A stretch of DNA of 64,000 bases, from contig CAXXKX010000003.1 in the NCBI GenBank assembly GCA_963676655.2, positions 2,542,001 to 2,606,000 on the forward strand, in the 5' to 3' direction. Made by a program: the position numbers and the translations under genes. How positions within the stretch are numbered: position 1 is the stretch's first letter; each line of letters begins with the position of its first letter. Positions 26,499 through 34,776 of the stretch are shown here, piece by piece. The notes beneath the pieces are model-generated. The model ran no database searches. It was not told the origin of the DNA and was given only the letters and a program-made list of their open reading frames with translations. The stretch is from G963676655 sp963676655. GTDB lineage: Bacteria > Verrucomicrobiota > Lentisphaeria > Victivallales > Victivallaceae.

Positions 26499-28166
26499 TT
26501 GAAAATAATTTTGACAAGAAGCCTTCTTTTTGCGGCAGTATGGATTCTCTTCTCGTCTGGTGTATATGGCGCGCAGTCGGATATTTATGACGAGCCCCCG
26601 AAAACTCATAAAAAAGGGAAGGCTGATACGAATCCATGGATAGCGCTGCCGGCTCCGGCTCCAACTGAAAACAGTAATCTTAAACCGGAGTTCCCGCTTG
26701 ATTCAAAAGGGCGCATTAAAGCGCATATAATAAAGTCTGAGTCCGAAGTAAGGTATTTGATAAACAACCTTGAGAAAAATGAAATTTATCCAAAGATCCT
26801 GAAATCTTTTTATTTTTATCGTAATGTTCCCGGGCAATGGGATAAAAAGAAAGCGATTGGCCTGATAGACGCCAGAATGAAAACAATGCCGGCTGGCGAG
26901 TCAAAACTATGGTTTCAGCTGGCCGGGGTTGACGCATACGCCAGGCGATATACACAGAATGTTCCAGATCCCGGCCCGTCATACGCAATGATATTTAGCC
27001 ATGCTAAAAAGTTATCCGAGCTTGATGTGGAACTTTTTTATCGTTTAATAAAAGAAATGTCATATAATGGACCATCCTTCAAAAGAGGGCGTCAGCCGCG
27101 TTCTGTAGGCAATTTATCTGGAATTGTTATGAAGCTGCTGCCGGTTTATATGTCAATGCCAAAATTGAGTGATGAAGAGCCTGTTTTGCCTGCACTGTCC
27201 TGGAATGATATAGTTCCCTACCTAAAGAACTTTGATAACAAAAAGGACCGGAGTTTTAATGAGATATATAGAAGTATGTTCATTTCTCAGCCGGGAGATT
27301 TGTTAAAAAAAAGGATTTCGACAGCGATCCGTCATCCGGAGTTTGCAAAACAGCCTGACAGCATTAAACGGCGCCTTTATCTGCATATGGCAAATAGTTA
27401 TGACATAAATGGAAAATCATCAGAAAAACGGTTAATGTGGTTGAAAAAAGCGGCTGAAGCCGGTGCCGGATATTCTTTGCTGTTAAACTTTTATTTTTCA
27501 TCTGCAAAACAATTCAAAACGTCCAATAAGCGCCTCAAGTATTTGGAGAAGAAATTTGCTTATCTGAAAAATGAGAAAAAAGGAGACGAGGCAAAAAAGG
27601 GCGCACCGGTTAAGGGAAAGCAGCCTGTTACTCGTGAAATTGCTGAATTTATTGAAAAGAATTATGTTCCTGATCCTGATAATGCTCTAGTATATTGCCT
27701 TTTTCAGGAAAAGCTGAATAAGAAATACCCGAATGTGCATGATGCATTCTTATATATGGATTTAGTTCAGTTAAGGAAATATGAGAAATCCAGAAAAAAG
27801 TTTATTGCAAAATATAATAGAGCCTGTAATGAAATTCTCAAGAAAGCTTTATCTGATTCCGGTAATCCGGATGATGCGATGAATATTTATAAATTTCTGA
27901 TTCAAGCCAACCAAAAAGATCTGGCATATAAATATTTGGACAATGTGTTTGAAAAAATAAATGATCCTTCAGAAACAAAATTGCGAATTGCTTATATATT
28001 GGCTAAGGAATATGCAAAACACGATATTGGCAATGCTGTAACTATTCTTTCCAAGGTTGACCTGTCCAAATACGACACCGGCAATGGTGGCAGACTGGCG
28101 TTTTATGTAAAGATGGTCACCAATTACAAAGCCCGGTTAAAAAAACTCAGTAAAAAATCAAATTGA
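26499..28166 (+). CDS. Secreted helical-repeat protein (module 1 copy)
   Basis: A 555-residue protein starting at TTG 26499, with a signal peptide (SLLFAAVWILFSSGVYGA), a Pro-rich linker to residue ~65 and then a long alpha-helical region with TPR/Sel1-like pairs (KRLMWLKKAAEAGAGYSLLL, FKTSNKRLKYLEKKFAYL). Residues ~75-165 are almost identical in protein and DNA to the 34773 product, while the rest has diverged. This is the last gene of module 1. Expected in the periplasm as a scaffold; no enzyme motif seen. Confidence 0.72.
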   Translation: MKIILTRSLLFAAVWILFSSGVYGAQSDIYDEPPKTHKKGKADTNPWIALPAPAPTENSNLKPEFPLDSKGRIKAHIIKSESEVRYLINNLEKNEIYPKILKSFYFYRNVPGQWDKKKAIGLIDARMKTMPAGESKLWFQLAGVDAYARRYTQNVPDPGPSYAMIFSHAKKLSELDVELFYRLIKEMSYNGPSFKRGRQPRSVGNLSGIVMKLLPVYMSMPKLSDEEPVLPALSWNDIVPYLKNFDNKKDRSFNEIYRSMFISQPGDLLKKRISTAIRHPEFAKQPDSIKRRLYLHMANSYDINGKSSEKRLMWLKKAAEAGAGYSLLLNFYFSSAKQFKTSNKRLKYLEKKFAYLKNEKKGDEAKKGAPVKGKQPVTREIAEFIEKNYVPDPDNALVYCLFQEKLNKKYPNVHDAFLYMDLVQLRKYEKSRKKFIAKYNRACNEILKKALSDSGNPDDAMNIYKFLIQANQKDLAYKYLDNVFEKINDPSETKLRIAYILAKEYAKHDIGNAVTILSKVDLSKYDTGNGGRLAFYVKMVTNYKARLKKLSKKSN

Positions 28167-28729
28167 TGACAGGTGGATTTTAGCAGAATAAAACTTTTTC
28201 TATACATAAAAACGATTAATTGTGAAAAAAATAAGTATTCTTTTCGAACTCTATAATATAAACAATCTACCCGACTCGTCAAAAAATTCTACCTCACCCG
28301 ATAACGGAATCATTTAGGAGTAAGAATTTGTCTTCTGCATGATTGATAGTCATTTCATTTTCTATTGTTATAGAATGTTTACTGTAAATTACTCATGTTT
28401 ATTTGCAATAAGCTGGATTTGTGGAGCAAAAAATGATGTTTTTTGTTTTTAAAAGTGTTGTAATTCTATGGCTGGAGTTTATATTATATTTATTCCTCTT
28501 TTTTTTCTTGAGGGCTCTGGTAGTAGGGCCGTTTTATATTGCTTGAGGAAGATTTTTTGCTCGATTTTATTGTGTCTATTCAATATTATATATTGGCAGT
28601 GGGATTTCGCCTGATGTTTAACAGATGGTTTTTTCGATGTTTTTTGATATAATAAACTGTTTTTTATTATTGAAAATATGTCATAATTATAATGCTAAGC
28701 ATGAAGTAAGTTAGGGAGAATGGGTAGCG
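28167..28729 (+). other. 563-bp gene-free leader of the second CD-repeat operon
   Basis: No gene is seen. AT-rich sequence with a TATAAT at 28648-28653 and no good -35 element, and an AGGGAG about 12 bp before the CD-repeat start. No hairpin terminator stands out after the helical-repeat gene, so read-through from module 1 into module 2 is possible. Confidence 0.5.
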
Positions 28730-30835
28730 ATGACAAGTAGAAGAAAGTTTATTGAATCGGCCGTGAAGGGGGTTGCGGGCCTTACCTTGATCGGGATGTT
28801 TGCACCTAATGTAGCAAAAGCAGCGGAGTGTACGGACCTGTGTCCGGATGGACCATATGATTGTGCCGGGGCTTCTTGTGATGTGCCGGAGTGTGATACA
28901 TATGGTTGCGACTCCTTTGCTTGTGATCCTGTGACCTGCGATACTAATTGTGACGGAGCTGACTGTGACAGTGTCAGTTGCGACCCGGTGGCATGTGATA
29001 CCGGTTGCGATTCCGGCGGCTGCGATCCGATCCTGGGAACCTGTGATTTGGCTTGTGACGGTGCTGATTGTGATGGTGTCGGCTGCGACCCGGTGGCATG
29101 TGATACCGGTTGCGATTCCGGTGGTTGTGACCCGATCTTGGGAACCTGTGATTTGGCCTGTGACGGCGCTGATTGTGATGGTGTCGGCTGCGACCCGGTG
29201 GAATGTGATACAGGTTGTGATTCCGGTGGTTGTGATCCGATTCTGGGAACCTGTGATTTGGCTTGTGATGGCGCTGATTGTGATGCCGATGGTTGTGATC
29301 CGGCAGGTTGTGATAGTAGTTGCGACGTAAATAGCTGTGATGCGGCGTCTTGTGATCCCTATGGTTCTTGTGACAACAATTGTGATTCGGGCGGCTGCGA
29401 TAATTCCAGTTGTGATATAAGCGGCTGTGATGCGGCGTCTTGTGATCCCTATGGTTCTTGTGATGAAGGTTGTGATTCCGGCGGCTGCGATAACTCCGGC
29501 TGCGATGTGTATGGTTGTGACTTGTCTTCCTGTGATCCATATGATTCTTGTGATGACGGTTGCGATTCCGGCGGCTGCGATAACTCCAGTTGCGATATTA
29601 TGGCAGGAGAGTGTGATAATGCCTGTGATATTGGATCTTGTGATGGTTCTGGCGATTGTGACGTGAGTTGTGATACTGCTTCGGGCTGTGATTCTATTTG
29701 TGATAACACAGATTGTGATAACCTTTGTGACGCTGTCGCTTGTGATGGTTCCGGCTGTGATTTTAATCCGGATTGTGCTGACGTTCCGTGTTCAGATACG
29801 CCTTGTTGTGACTCCGGCTGTGATACAGGATGCGACTCCGGCTGTGATACAGGATGCGACTCCGGCTGTGATACAGGATGCGACTCCGGCTGTGATACAG
29901 GATGCGACTCCGGCTGTGACTCCGGAACAGATTGTGATGTAATTGACATTGTTTGTGACGGTGGGACTTGTGATCAGGGCTGTGATACTGGGTGTGATAC
30001 CGGTTGTGACGGTGCTGAATGTGATTCCGCATGCGATACCGGTTGCGACGGTTCGGATGATGCAAGTGGAGTGTCGATAGTTTGCCCTACAGGCGGAGAT
30101 TTTACAATTAGCTATGCATGGCTTACTAGTACTACTTGCGCTGCCGGAGGAAAAAACTCATCAGTCCACCAGGTGAAGCAGAAAATAACGATTGGCTATT
30201 CAGGGAGTGATTCAGACCCTAAACTGCCAGTAACGTTTGCCGCAAAGGCTAAATATATGAACGTTAAGTGTAAGCTTGAGGTCGAGAGCTTTGGGACTGT
30301 CAATCATGGGGAAGTTATAACATACGAAATGCCGCCGGGAGAGTATGTGGTTACATTTACTTCATCAGATAAAGTTTGTGATGTAGAATGGAGTATGACG
30401 CTTGGAGGTACTGCCTCGGTTCATCAGAAATGGGATGACAGTCAGACTGATTCTTGGGAATTTGATCCTTTTTTTCAGGAAGACGTGGAAAGCCCCGTAT
30501 CATTTATATGCAAATTGACTAGTGACGGGCGATCAATCGACCAGCATAGTATTTTTATGAGGGGAACTTCAGTTGAGGTTTCCTTGTATAACTTTGAGAC
30601 AGGAGAGTGGGAGTTGTTGGAGGATGAATTAACAAGAGAATACCTGGAGCAAAATGGTTATTCAATGGATATGTTCACGATATTTACTCCAACGGAGAAG
30701 GTTACTGGAACAGATGGTAAGGCTACTTTCCAGCAAAAAGTCTTTTCGGACCCAGGAGGCGATCCCACGATAAGGACAGAATCAGTAACTTTTAATGCAT
30801 ATGATAATAGCTCAGGCAGGGAAGGAGAGGAGTAA
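28730..30835 (+). CDS. Tat-exported Cys-Asp repeat protein B
   Basis: A 701-residue paralogue of protein A. It has the same twin-arginine signal (TSRRKFIESAVKG), then a CD-repeat region of ~430 residues with close to 80 Cys-Asp pairs. Three ~35-residue blocks (GGCDPILGTCDLACDGADCD and following) are near copies; later blocks are DAASCDPYGSCD...CDSGGCDNS, and a CDTGCDSG run. The C-terminal ~230 residues match those of protein A (DQHSIFMRGTSVEV, QKVFSDPGG), without the GDD linker. Such Cys/Asp density suits thioether cross-links by the downstream radical SAM enzyme, metal binding, or disulfides. The first ~120 codons are nearly identical in DNA to gene A. Confidence 0.88.
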   Translation: MTSRRKFIESAVKGVAGLTLIGMFAPNVAKAAECTDLCPDGPYDCAGASCDVPECDTYGCDSFACDPVTCDTNCDGADCDSVSCDPVACDTGCDSGGCDPILGTCDLACDGADCDGVGCDPVACDTGCDSGGCDPILGTCDLACDGADCDGVGCDPVECDTGCDSGGCDPILGTCDLACDGADCDADGCDPAGCDSSCDVNSCDAASCDPYGSCDNNCDSGGCDNSSCDISGCDAASCDPYGSCDEGCDSGGCDNSGCDVYGCDLSSCDPYDSCDDGCDSGGCDNSSCDIMAGECDNACDIGSCDGSGDCDVSCDTASGCDSICDNTDCDNLCDAVACDGSGCDFNPDCADVPCSDTPCCDSGCDTGCDSGCDTGCDSGCDTGCDSGCDTGCDSGCDSGTDCDVIDIVCDGGTCDQGCDTGCDTGCDGAECDSACDTGCDGSDDASGVSIVCPTGGDFTISYAWLTSTTCAAGGKNSSVHQVKQKITIGYSGSDSDPKLPVTFAAKAKYMNVKCKLEVESFGTVNHGEVITYEMPPGEYVVTFTSSDKVCDVEWSMTLGGTASVHQKWDDSQTDSWEFDPFFQEDVESPVSFICKLTSDGRSIDQHSIFMRGTSVEVSLYNFETGEWELLEDELTREYLEQNGYSMDMFTIFTPTEKVTGTDGKATFQQKVFSDPGGDPTIRTESVTFNAYDNSSGREGEE
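29018..29330 (+). repeat. Three ~105-bp direct repeats within CD-repeat gene B
   Basis: Three successive copies encode GGCDPILGTCDLACDGADCD followed by a VGCDPV/CDTGCDS segment; they differ at a few codons. Gene A carries the first of these units only, so expansion or contraction of this block separates the two paralogues. Confidence 0.8.
29819..29914 (+). repeat. 24-bp tandem repeat, four units, encoding CDTGCDSG
   Basis: Four identical units of TGTGATACAGGATGCGACTC plus CGGC, each encoding Cys-Asp-Thr-Gly-Cys-Asp-Ser-Gly, in frame within CD-repeat gene B. Identity of the units points to recent slippage or unequal exchange. Confidence 0.92.
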
Positions 30836-30839
30836 TATC

Positions 30840-33260
30840 ATGACTTATTTTAGGATTATGAAAGTGTTATTAACTTTAATTTCATTAATACTATGCTTTG
30901 TTTGTTTACCTGTCAAGGGACAGACTATAAACTACAATGCCCTTAATGCTATGTCAAATAAAAATGCCTCGTATATTAAAATAGATATTGACACAGATAC
31001 AGGAAATCGTGGGTATCTTCCTTTGAGCAATTGGAGTATGACATCTTATTTAGATAATTTAGAAGATGGAAGTCATGCTGGTTATGCTGAACAAGGCTGT
31101 TATTTATTCGTGAACGATAATGATGATGATGCAGATAAAATACCAGATTTTGCTGAATTAAATGGTAATGCTAGAGAGACTAATATCGCTCCGTTATTAG
31201 TTAGTGTGTCAATCGGTAACTCATTATCTGCTACAGAATTGGAAAAGATTAAGGTTTCCTTTGAATACGATGGGGCGACTTCTATAGGAACTTCTTCTGG
31301 AGAAGAACTCTCTGGAAAAACTGTTCTCAACAATGATAATTACAAGTATTACCCTTTTAGTACTACAAGTTCTAAAAAACTATATGATTATTCACCGATA
31401 AGAACAGGAATGAAAACGTTAAGAATATGGAAGTTACACCCTTCTGAACCACGCAATCCCGATGATATAGCTAATTCAGGAGGAGCATATGTTGTGCCTA
31501 GTTCTTCAACGACATCTAAAAAATACTCCTTAAGTGAATTAGGCTTTAATACAAGCACAACCACCGGCACAATAAAAGTTATGCTTTATGTTGAGGCAAT
31601 CAATGAAGCAAATACAGGTACTTATGTTACCGCAAAAGCATATTATGATGGAATTAAAACTTCTGAAGATACTGTAAAGTTTACTGTTTTATCTGGTAAT
31701 ATTACGGTTAATTATAACAATGATTGTAAATATATAATTGATAGTAATGATGATGTAGCCGAGGACCAGGAAGATGGTTTTCTTTTTTGGTCACTTGATT
31801 CTGATAAAGATCCAATAAATAGTAAAAATCTTGAGAACGCATTCCCTTTGAAAATTAAATTCGCAGAACACCCTTTTCAGGAATATTTCGTTCAATTGGA
31901 TCTCGTTAAAATTAGTGATAATACTGAGGCTGAATATTATTATAAGAATTCTCTAGACGACAAATTATTAACTCTACAACATCTAGATGATCCGAATATT
32001 GGTGATGAAACATACCTTTCATGGCGAACTATATCAGGAACCAGTATGTCATTTGATCATACTGGTTATGAAACTACTACTGTTTCTGGTTTTAAGTACA
32101 CAAATCCAATTATTGCTATCCCTGTTGAAGGCGAGTATCTGTTAAAACTATCAACACATTTTGGAGCTACAATTGATTCAGTCAGAATAAAAATTTTAAG
32201 TGTAGACAAATTCTTTATGTTTGGATCGCTACGAAATAAAAATAACACAAGCTTTGATTATCAATCTGACGATACAAAAATAACTGCCATAACCAGATTT
32301 TCTGATATCATATGGGATAACACATTTGCCAGTCGAAATTCAAACTATGATAAATACTTCATTGGAGTGCATGGTTTCAATGTGAATGAAGAAGACGCAA
32401 AAATATCTGCTAGAACGATGTTCCGTAGGATTTATTGGCAAGGTTTTCGCGGAAATTTTATTGCTGTTACTTGGTATGGAGATTTGGGATGGCCCAATGA
32501 AATATTTTTTAATGCAGATGTCGGTAATGCCCTTCATACTTCCCCTGCTCTCATGCTTTTCCTTAAAAATAAAGTTCAAGGTCTATACCAGGCTCCAGCA
32601 GATAATATTTCCATTATGGCTCATAGCCTAGGAAATCTTGTGATGTGGGATGCTTTACGGTTGTACAGAAGAACCTACAGTGATATCGCAGTTAACGATG
32701 TGCTTAGCTACGAACCGGCCATTTGGATTGACTCTTTTCTTCCTCAATCACCCATTCGTTATTTAAAGTCGGATGGGGATGATGAGGTTGACTACACTGA
32801 AGAAGATTTGAAGCAACAGTCTTGGGCTTTTTGGTTTAATCAAAAAATAGCAGGTAATTCACGGGCCGCAAGAGATTGTATTAGTGGAAGTTATTATCAC
32901 TCATATAACCTGAATGATTCTGCACTTTTTTGGATGCAACAAAATGATTTTTATGTAAATTCTATTCCTTGGAATCACTTTTATCGAATTAATCGTACGT
33001 ATAGATCTCCTACTAATTTACAAAGCGTTCCTGCTCTTATAAAACATGGTTGCAGGACTAGGCCTTTTAGTTATGCAGCATTGATTCCTGCTGGGATGGT
33101 TGATAATACCTCTTATGCAGACTTCCAAACTCTTGCATCGGGGAAAGGGTGGGATTCTTCATCCCATAATGACTGCAAGGATAAACCTTTATATGAAGTA
33201 TCAGCTTGGTACAAGGACACTATATCCAAAATACTTGCTGAATGGAGTATGGATAGATGA
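30840..33260 (+). CDS. Large secreted protein with C-terminal alpha/beta-hydrolase domain
   Basis: An 806-residue protein; ATG 30840 follows GGAGAGGAG by a proper distance and lies 4 bp after the CD-repeat stop. Signal peptide (VLLTLISLILCFVCLPVKG). Residues ~85-260 carry the domain shared with the 22145 and 39055 products (VNDNDDDADKIPDF, TLRIWKLHPSEPRNPDD, IKVMLYVEAIN). The C-terminal ~300 residues look like an esterase/lipase fold: YFIGVHGFNVNEEDA (oxyanion strand), NFIAVTWYGD, and the nucleophile elbow MAHSLGNLVMWDA. It holds the same slot in module 2 as the zincin-like protein in module 1. Substrate unknown. Confidence 0.8.
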   Translation: MTYFRIMKVLLTLISLILCFVCLPVKGQTINYNALNAMSNKNASYIKIDIDTDTGNRGYLPLSNWSMTSYLDNLEDGSHAGYAEQGCYLFVNDNDDDADKIPDFAELNGNARETNIAPLLVSVSIGNSLSATELEKIKVSFEYDGATSIGTSSGEELSGKTVLNNDNYKYYPFSTTSSKKLYDYSPIRTGMKTLRIWKLHPSEPRNPDDIANSGGAYVVPSSSTTSKKYSLSELGFNTSTTTGTIKVMLYVEAINEANTGTYVTAKAYYDGIKTSEDTVKFTVLSGNITVNYNNDCKYIIDSNDDVAEDQEDGFLFWSLDSDKDPINSKNLENAFPLKIKFAEHPFQEYFVQLDLVKISDNTEAEYYYKNSLDDKLLTLQHLDDPNIGDETYLSWRTISGTSMSFDHTGYETTTVSGFKYTNPIIAIPVEGEYLLKLSTHFGATIDSVRIKILSVDKFFMFGSLRNKNNTSFDYQSDDTKITAITRFSDIIWDNTFASRNSNYDKYFIGVHGFNVNEEDAKISARTMFRRIYWQGFRGNFIAVTWYGDLGWPNEIFFNADVGNALHTSPALMLFLKNKVQGLYQAPADNISIMAHSLGNLVMWDALRLYRRTYSDIAVNDVLSYEPAIWIDSFLPQSPIRYLKSDGDDEVDYTEEDLKQQSWAFWFNQKIAGNSRAARDCISGSYYHSYNLNDSALFWMQQNDFYVNSIPWNHFYRINRTYRSPTNLQSVPALIKHGCRTRPFSYAALIPAGMVDNTSYADFQTLASGKGWDSSSHNDCKDKPLYEVSAWYKDTISKILAEWSMDR

Positions 33261-34297
33261 CAAGAAAAAGAAAATTTATAATTACGGTAACTTTGATCAT
33301 AGTAGTTGCTGTTTTGCTGGGGGGAATCCTGATTCTATTGTTTTCTGGTTCGTACGAAAAAAACCATAGACGCAAATTAATTTCTATTATGCAAAAAAAG
33401 GAAAAAGAGTTTCTTTCTCCAACAAATAATAGTAAGTATATTATCAGTGGAATAATTGTCGATGACAATGGTGAACCCGTAAATAATGTCAAGGTTCGCA
33501 TTTCCCAATCATTTCCAGTTAATTTTGGATTAAAAAATAAACTTAAGAATTCAACAAGAGTAGTTAATAGTAATTTTGAAATCACCTTATGTGGAGGCGC
33601 TAGTGTCAGTTTGGGATTTTCTAAAAATGGTTATCATAGTGTATTTAATAAGCAGTTTAGTGTTTTCAGACCAAAAGGAGAGTTACGTAATATTGCCAAT
33701 CCTGTTAAAACTTTGGACGTAAAAAACGTGAAGATTATTTTGGACAAGGTGGGACCAATTGCAAAAATAAAAAAGGCCAGATTTTCATTGTTTATTAAAA
33801 AAGAATGTTATTTCACCAGTTTTTCTGTTCCAGCCTTTGAACTCAGTAAAAAAGATTGCCAATATAATAATATATCTTCACTCAATTCAGGGATGATTTA
33901 CTTGGACTTCAAAAGAAATAAGGCAGCAAAAATGATTAAAACTAAAATTAACAATGTGGGAAATGGGCGTTTAGGACCAGCCACAACTTATCTCAAAATG
34001 ATTGGAGGAGAGGATTGCGGTTTCAAACTGTTCGAAGGTGACCCGCGAAGAAATCTTATTGGCATCAAAGAAGCTCCAGAGTCTGGCTATGTAAAGCAGT
34101 TGGTTTTCAATTGGCCGAAAGATATGAGAAAAGAAATACCATTTTATTATAAATTTGGTAAGATATATGGTAAAGGAATTATGAATAGTGCTAGTTGTAA
34201 TTCATCAGGGAAAATTAGAATGGGATTTTCATTTTATCAGAATATTGAAACGAATTCTGCCCCAAAGGTCAGACGCAACTTACGGACGTTAAGGTGA
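33257..34297 (+). CDS. Membrane-anchored protein with carboxypeptidase-regulatory-like domain
   Basis: A 346-residue protein with one N-terminal membrane span (IITVTLIIVVAVLLGGILIL) and periplasmic remainder. Residues ~65-125 resemble the CarboxypepD_reg-like beta-sandwich (SGIIVDDNGEPVNNVKVRIS ... LGFSKNGYHS). The C-terminal 200 residues are beta-rich and not recognised. ATG overlaps the upstream stop (ATGA) and its own stop overlaps the next GTG start, so it is tightly coupled to both. Probably a membrane-tethered binding protein for the module. Confidence 0.7.
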   Translation: MTRKRKFIITVTLIIVVAVLLGGILILLFSGSYEKNHRRKLISIMQKKEKEFLSPTNNSKYIISGIIVDDNGEPVNNVKVRISQSFPVNFGLKNKLKNSTRVVNSNFEITLCGGASVSLGFSKNGYHSVFNKQFSVFRPKGELRNIANPVKTLDVKNVKIILDKVGPIAKIKKARFSLFIKKECYFTSFSVPAFELSKKDCQYNNISSLNSGMIYLDFKRNKAAKMIKTKINNVGNGRLGPATTYLKMIGGEDCGFKLFEGDPRRNLIGIKEAPESGYVKQLVFNWPKDMRKEIPFYYKFGKIYGKGIMNSASCNSSGKIRMGFSFYQNIETNSAPKVRRNLRTLR

Positions 34298-34776
34298 AAT
34301 CAAAAATATATACGTGGGTATTACTTGTTTCAACCGTAATATTAACGGTCTTTGTTGTATTTGCATGTGGTAAGTGGAACAAGTTCTTGATTAAGCAGGC
34401 TCAAGATAATGCCCAACCAGTATTTAAAAATAAACCTCCATATATGCGTATTTTTTGGGGATTTAGAGGTATAATAGTTGACCATAATTCTGAAAAAATC
34501 CCTAATGTTTCGATTGTCATCTCTCCCAATGCTACACATGTATCTGGTTCCCGGCAAGAATCAAAATCTTACGTGAAAAATGGAGATTTCTATCAATGGT
34601 ATTATTCAAATATGAAATTTTACATATCTTTTTACAAGGATGGATATAAGCCTGTAATCAATAAGGAATTCATTCCCACAAAATTTAAAATTCTTAGTAA
34701 TAAGAGCAAAACAGTATCTTTCCTGAATAAAGTGCTTCCGGTGAAAACTGTCGTTATGGAAAAAGTTGAGAAATGA
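34294..34776 (+). CDS. Small membrane-anchored protein with carboxypeptidase-regulatory-like domain
   Basis: A 160-residue protein starting at GTG 34294 (GTGA overlap with the upstream stop). One membrane span (WVLLVSTVILTVFVVFACG), possibly a lipoprotein-type signal with Cys at ~26, then a beta domain like that of its neighbour (RGIIVDHNSEKIPNVSIVIS ... SFYKDGYKPVINKEF). It looks like a shortened paralogue of the 33257 product. Its stop overlaps the next ATG (ATGA). Confidence 0.68.
   Translation: MKSKIYTWVLLVSTVILTVFVVFACGKWNKFLIKQAQDNAQPVFKNKPPYMRIFWGFRGIIVDHNSEKIPNVSIVISPNATHVSGSRQESKSYVKNGDFYQWYYSNMKFYISFYKDGYKPVINKEFIPTKFKILSNKSKTVSFLNKVLPVKTVVMEKVEK

Noticed and set aside
28974..30065. 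Long His/Arg/Asn- and Ser/Gln-rich reading frames over CD-repeat gene B
   Set aside because: Shadow frames caused by the TGTGAT repeat; no start signals or conservation.
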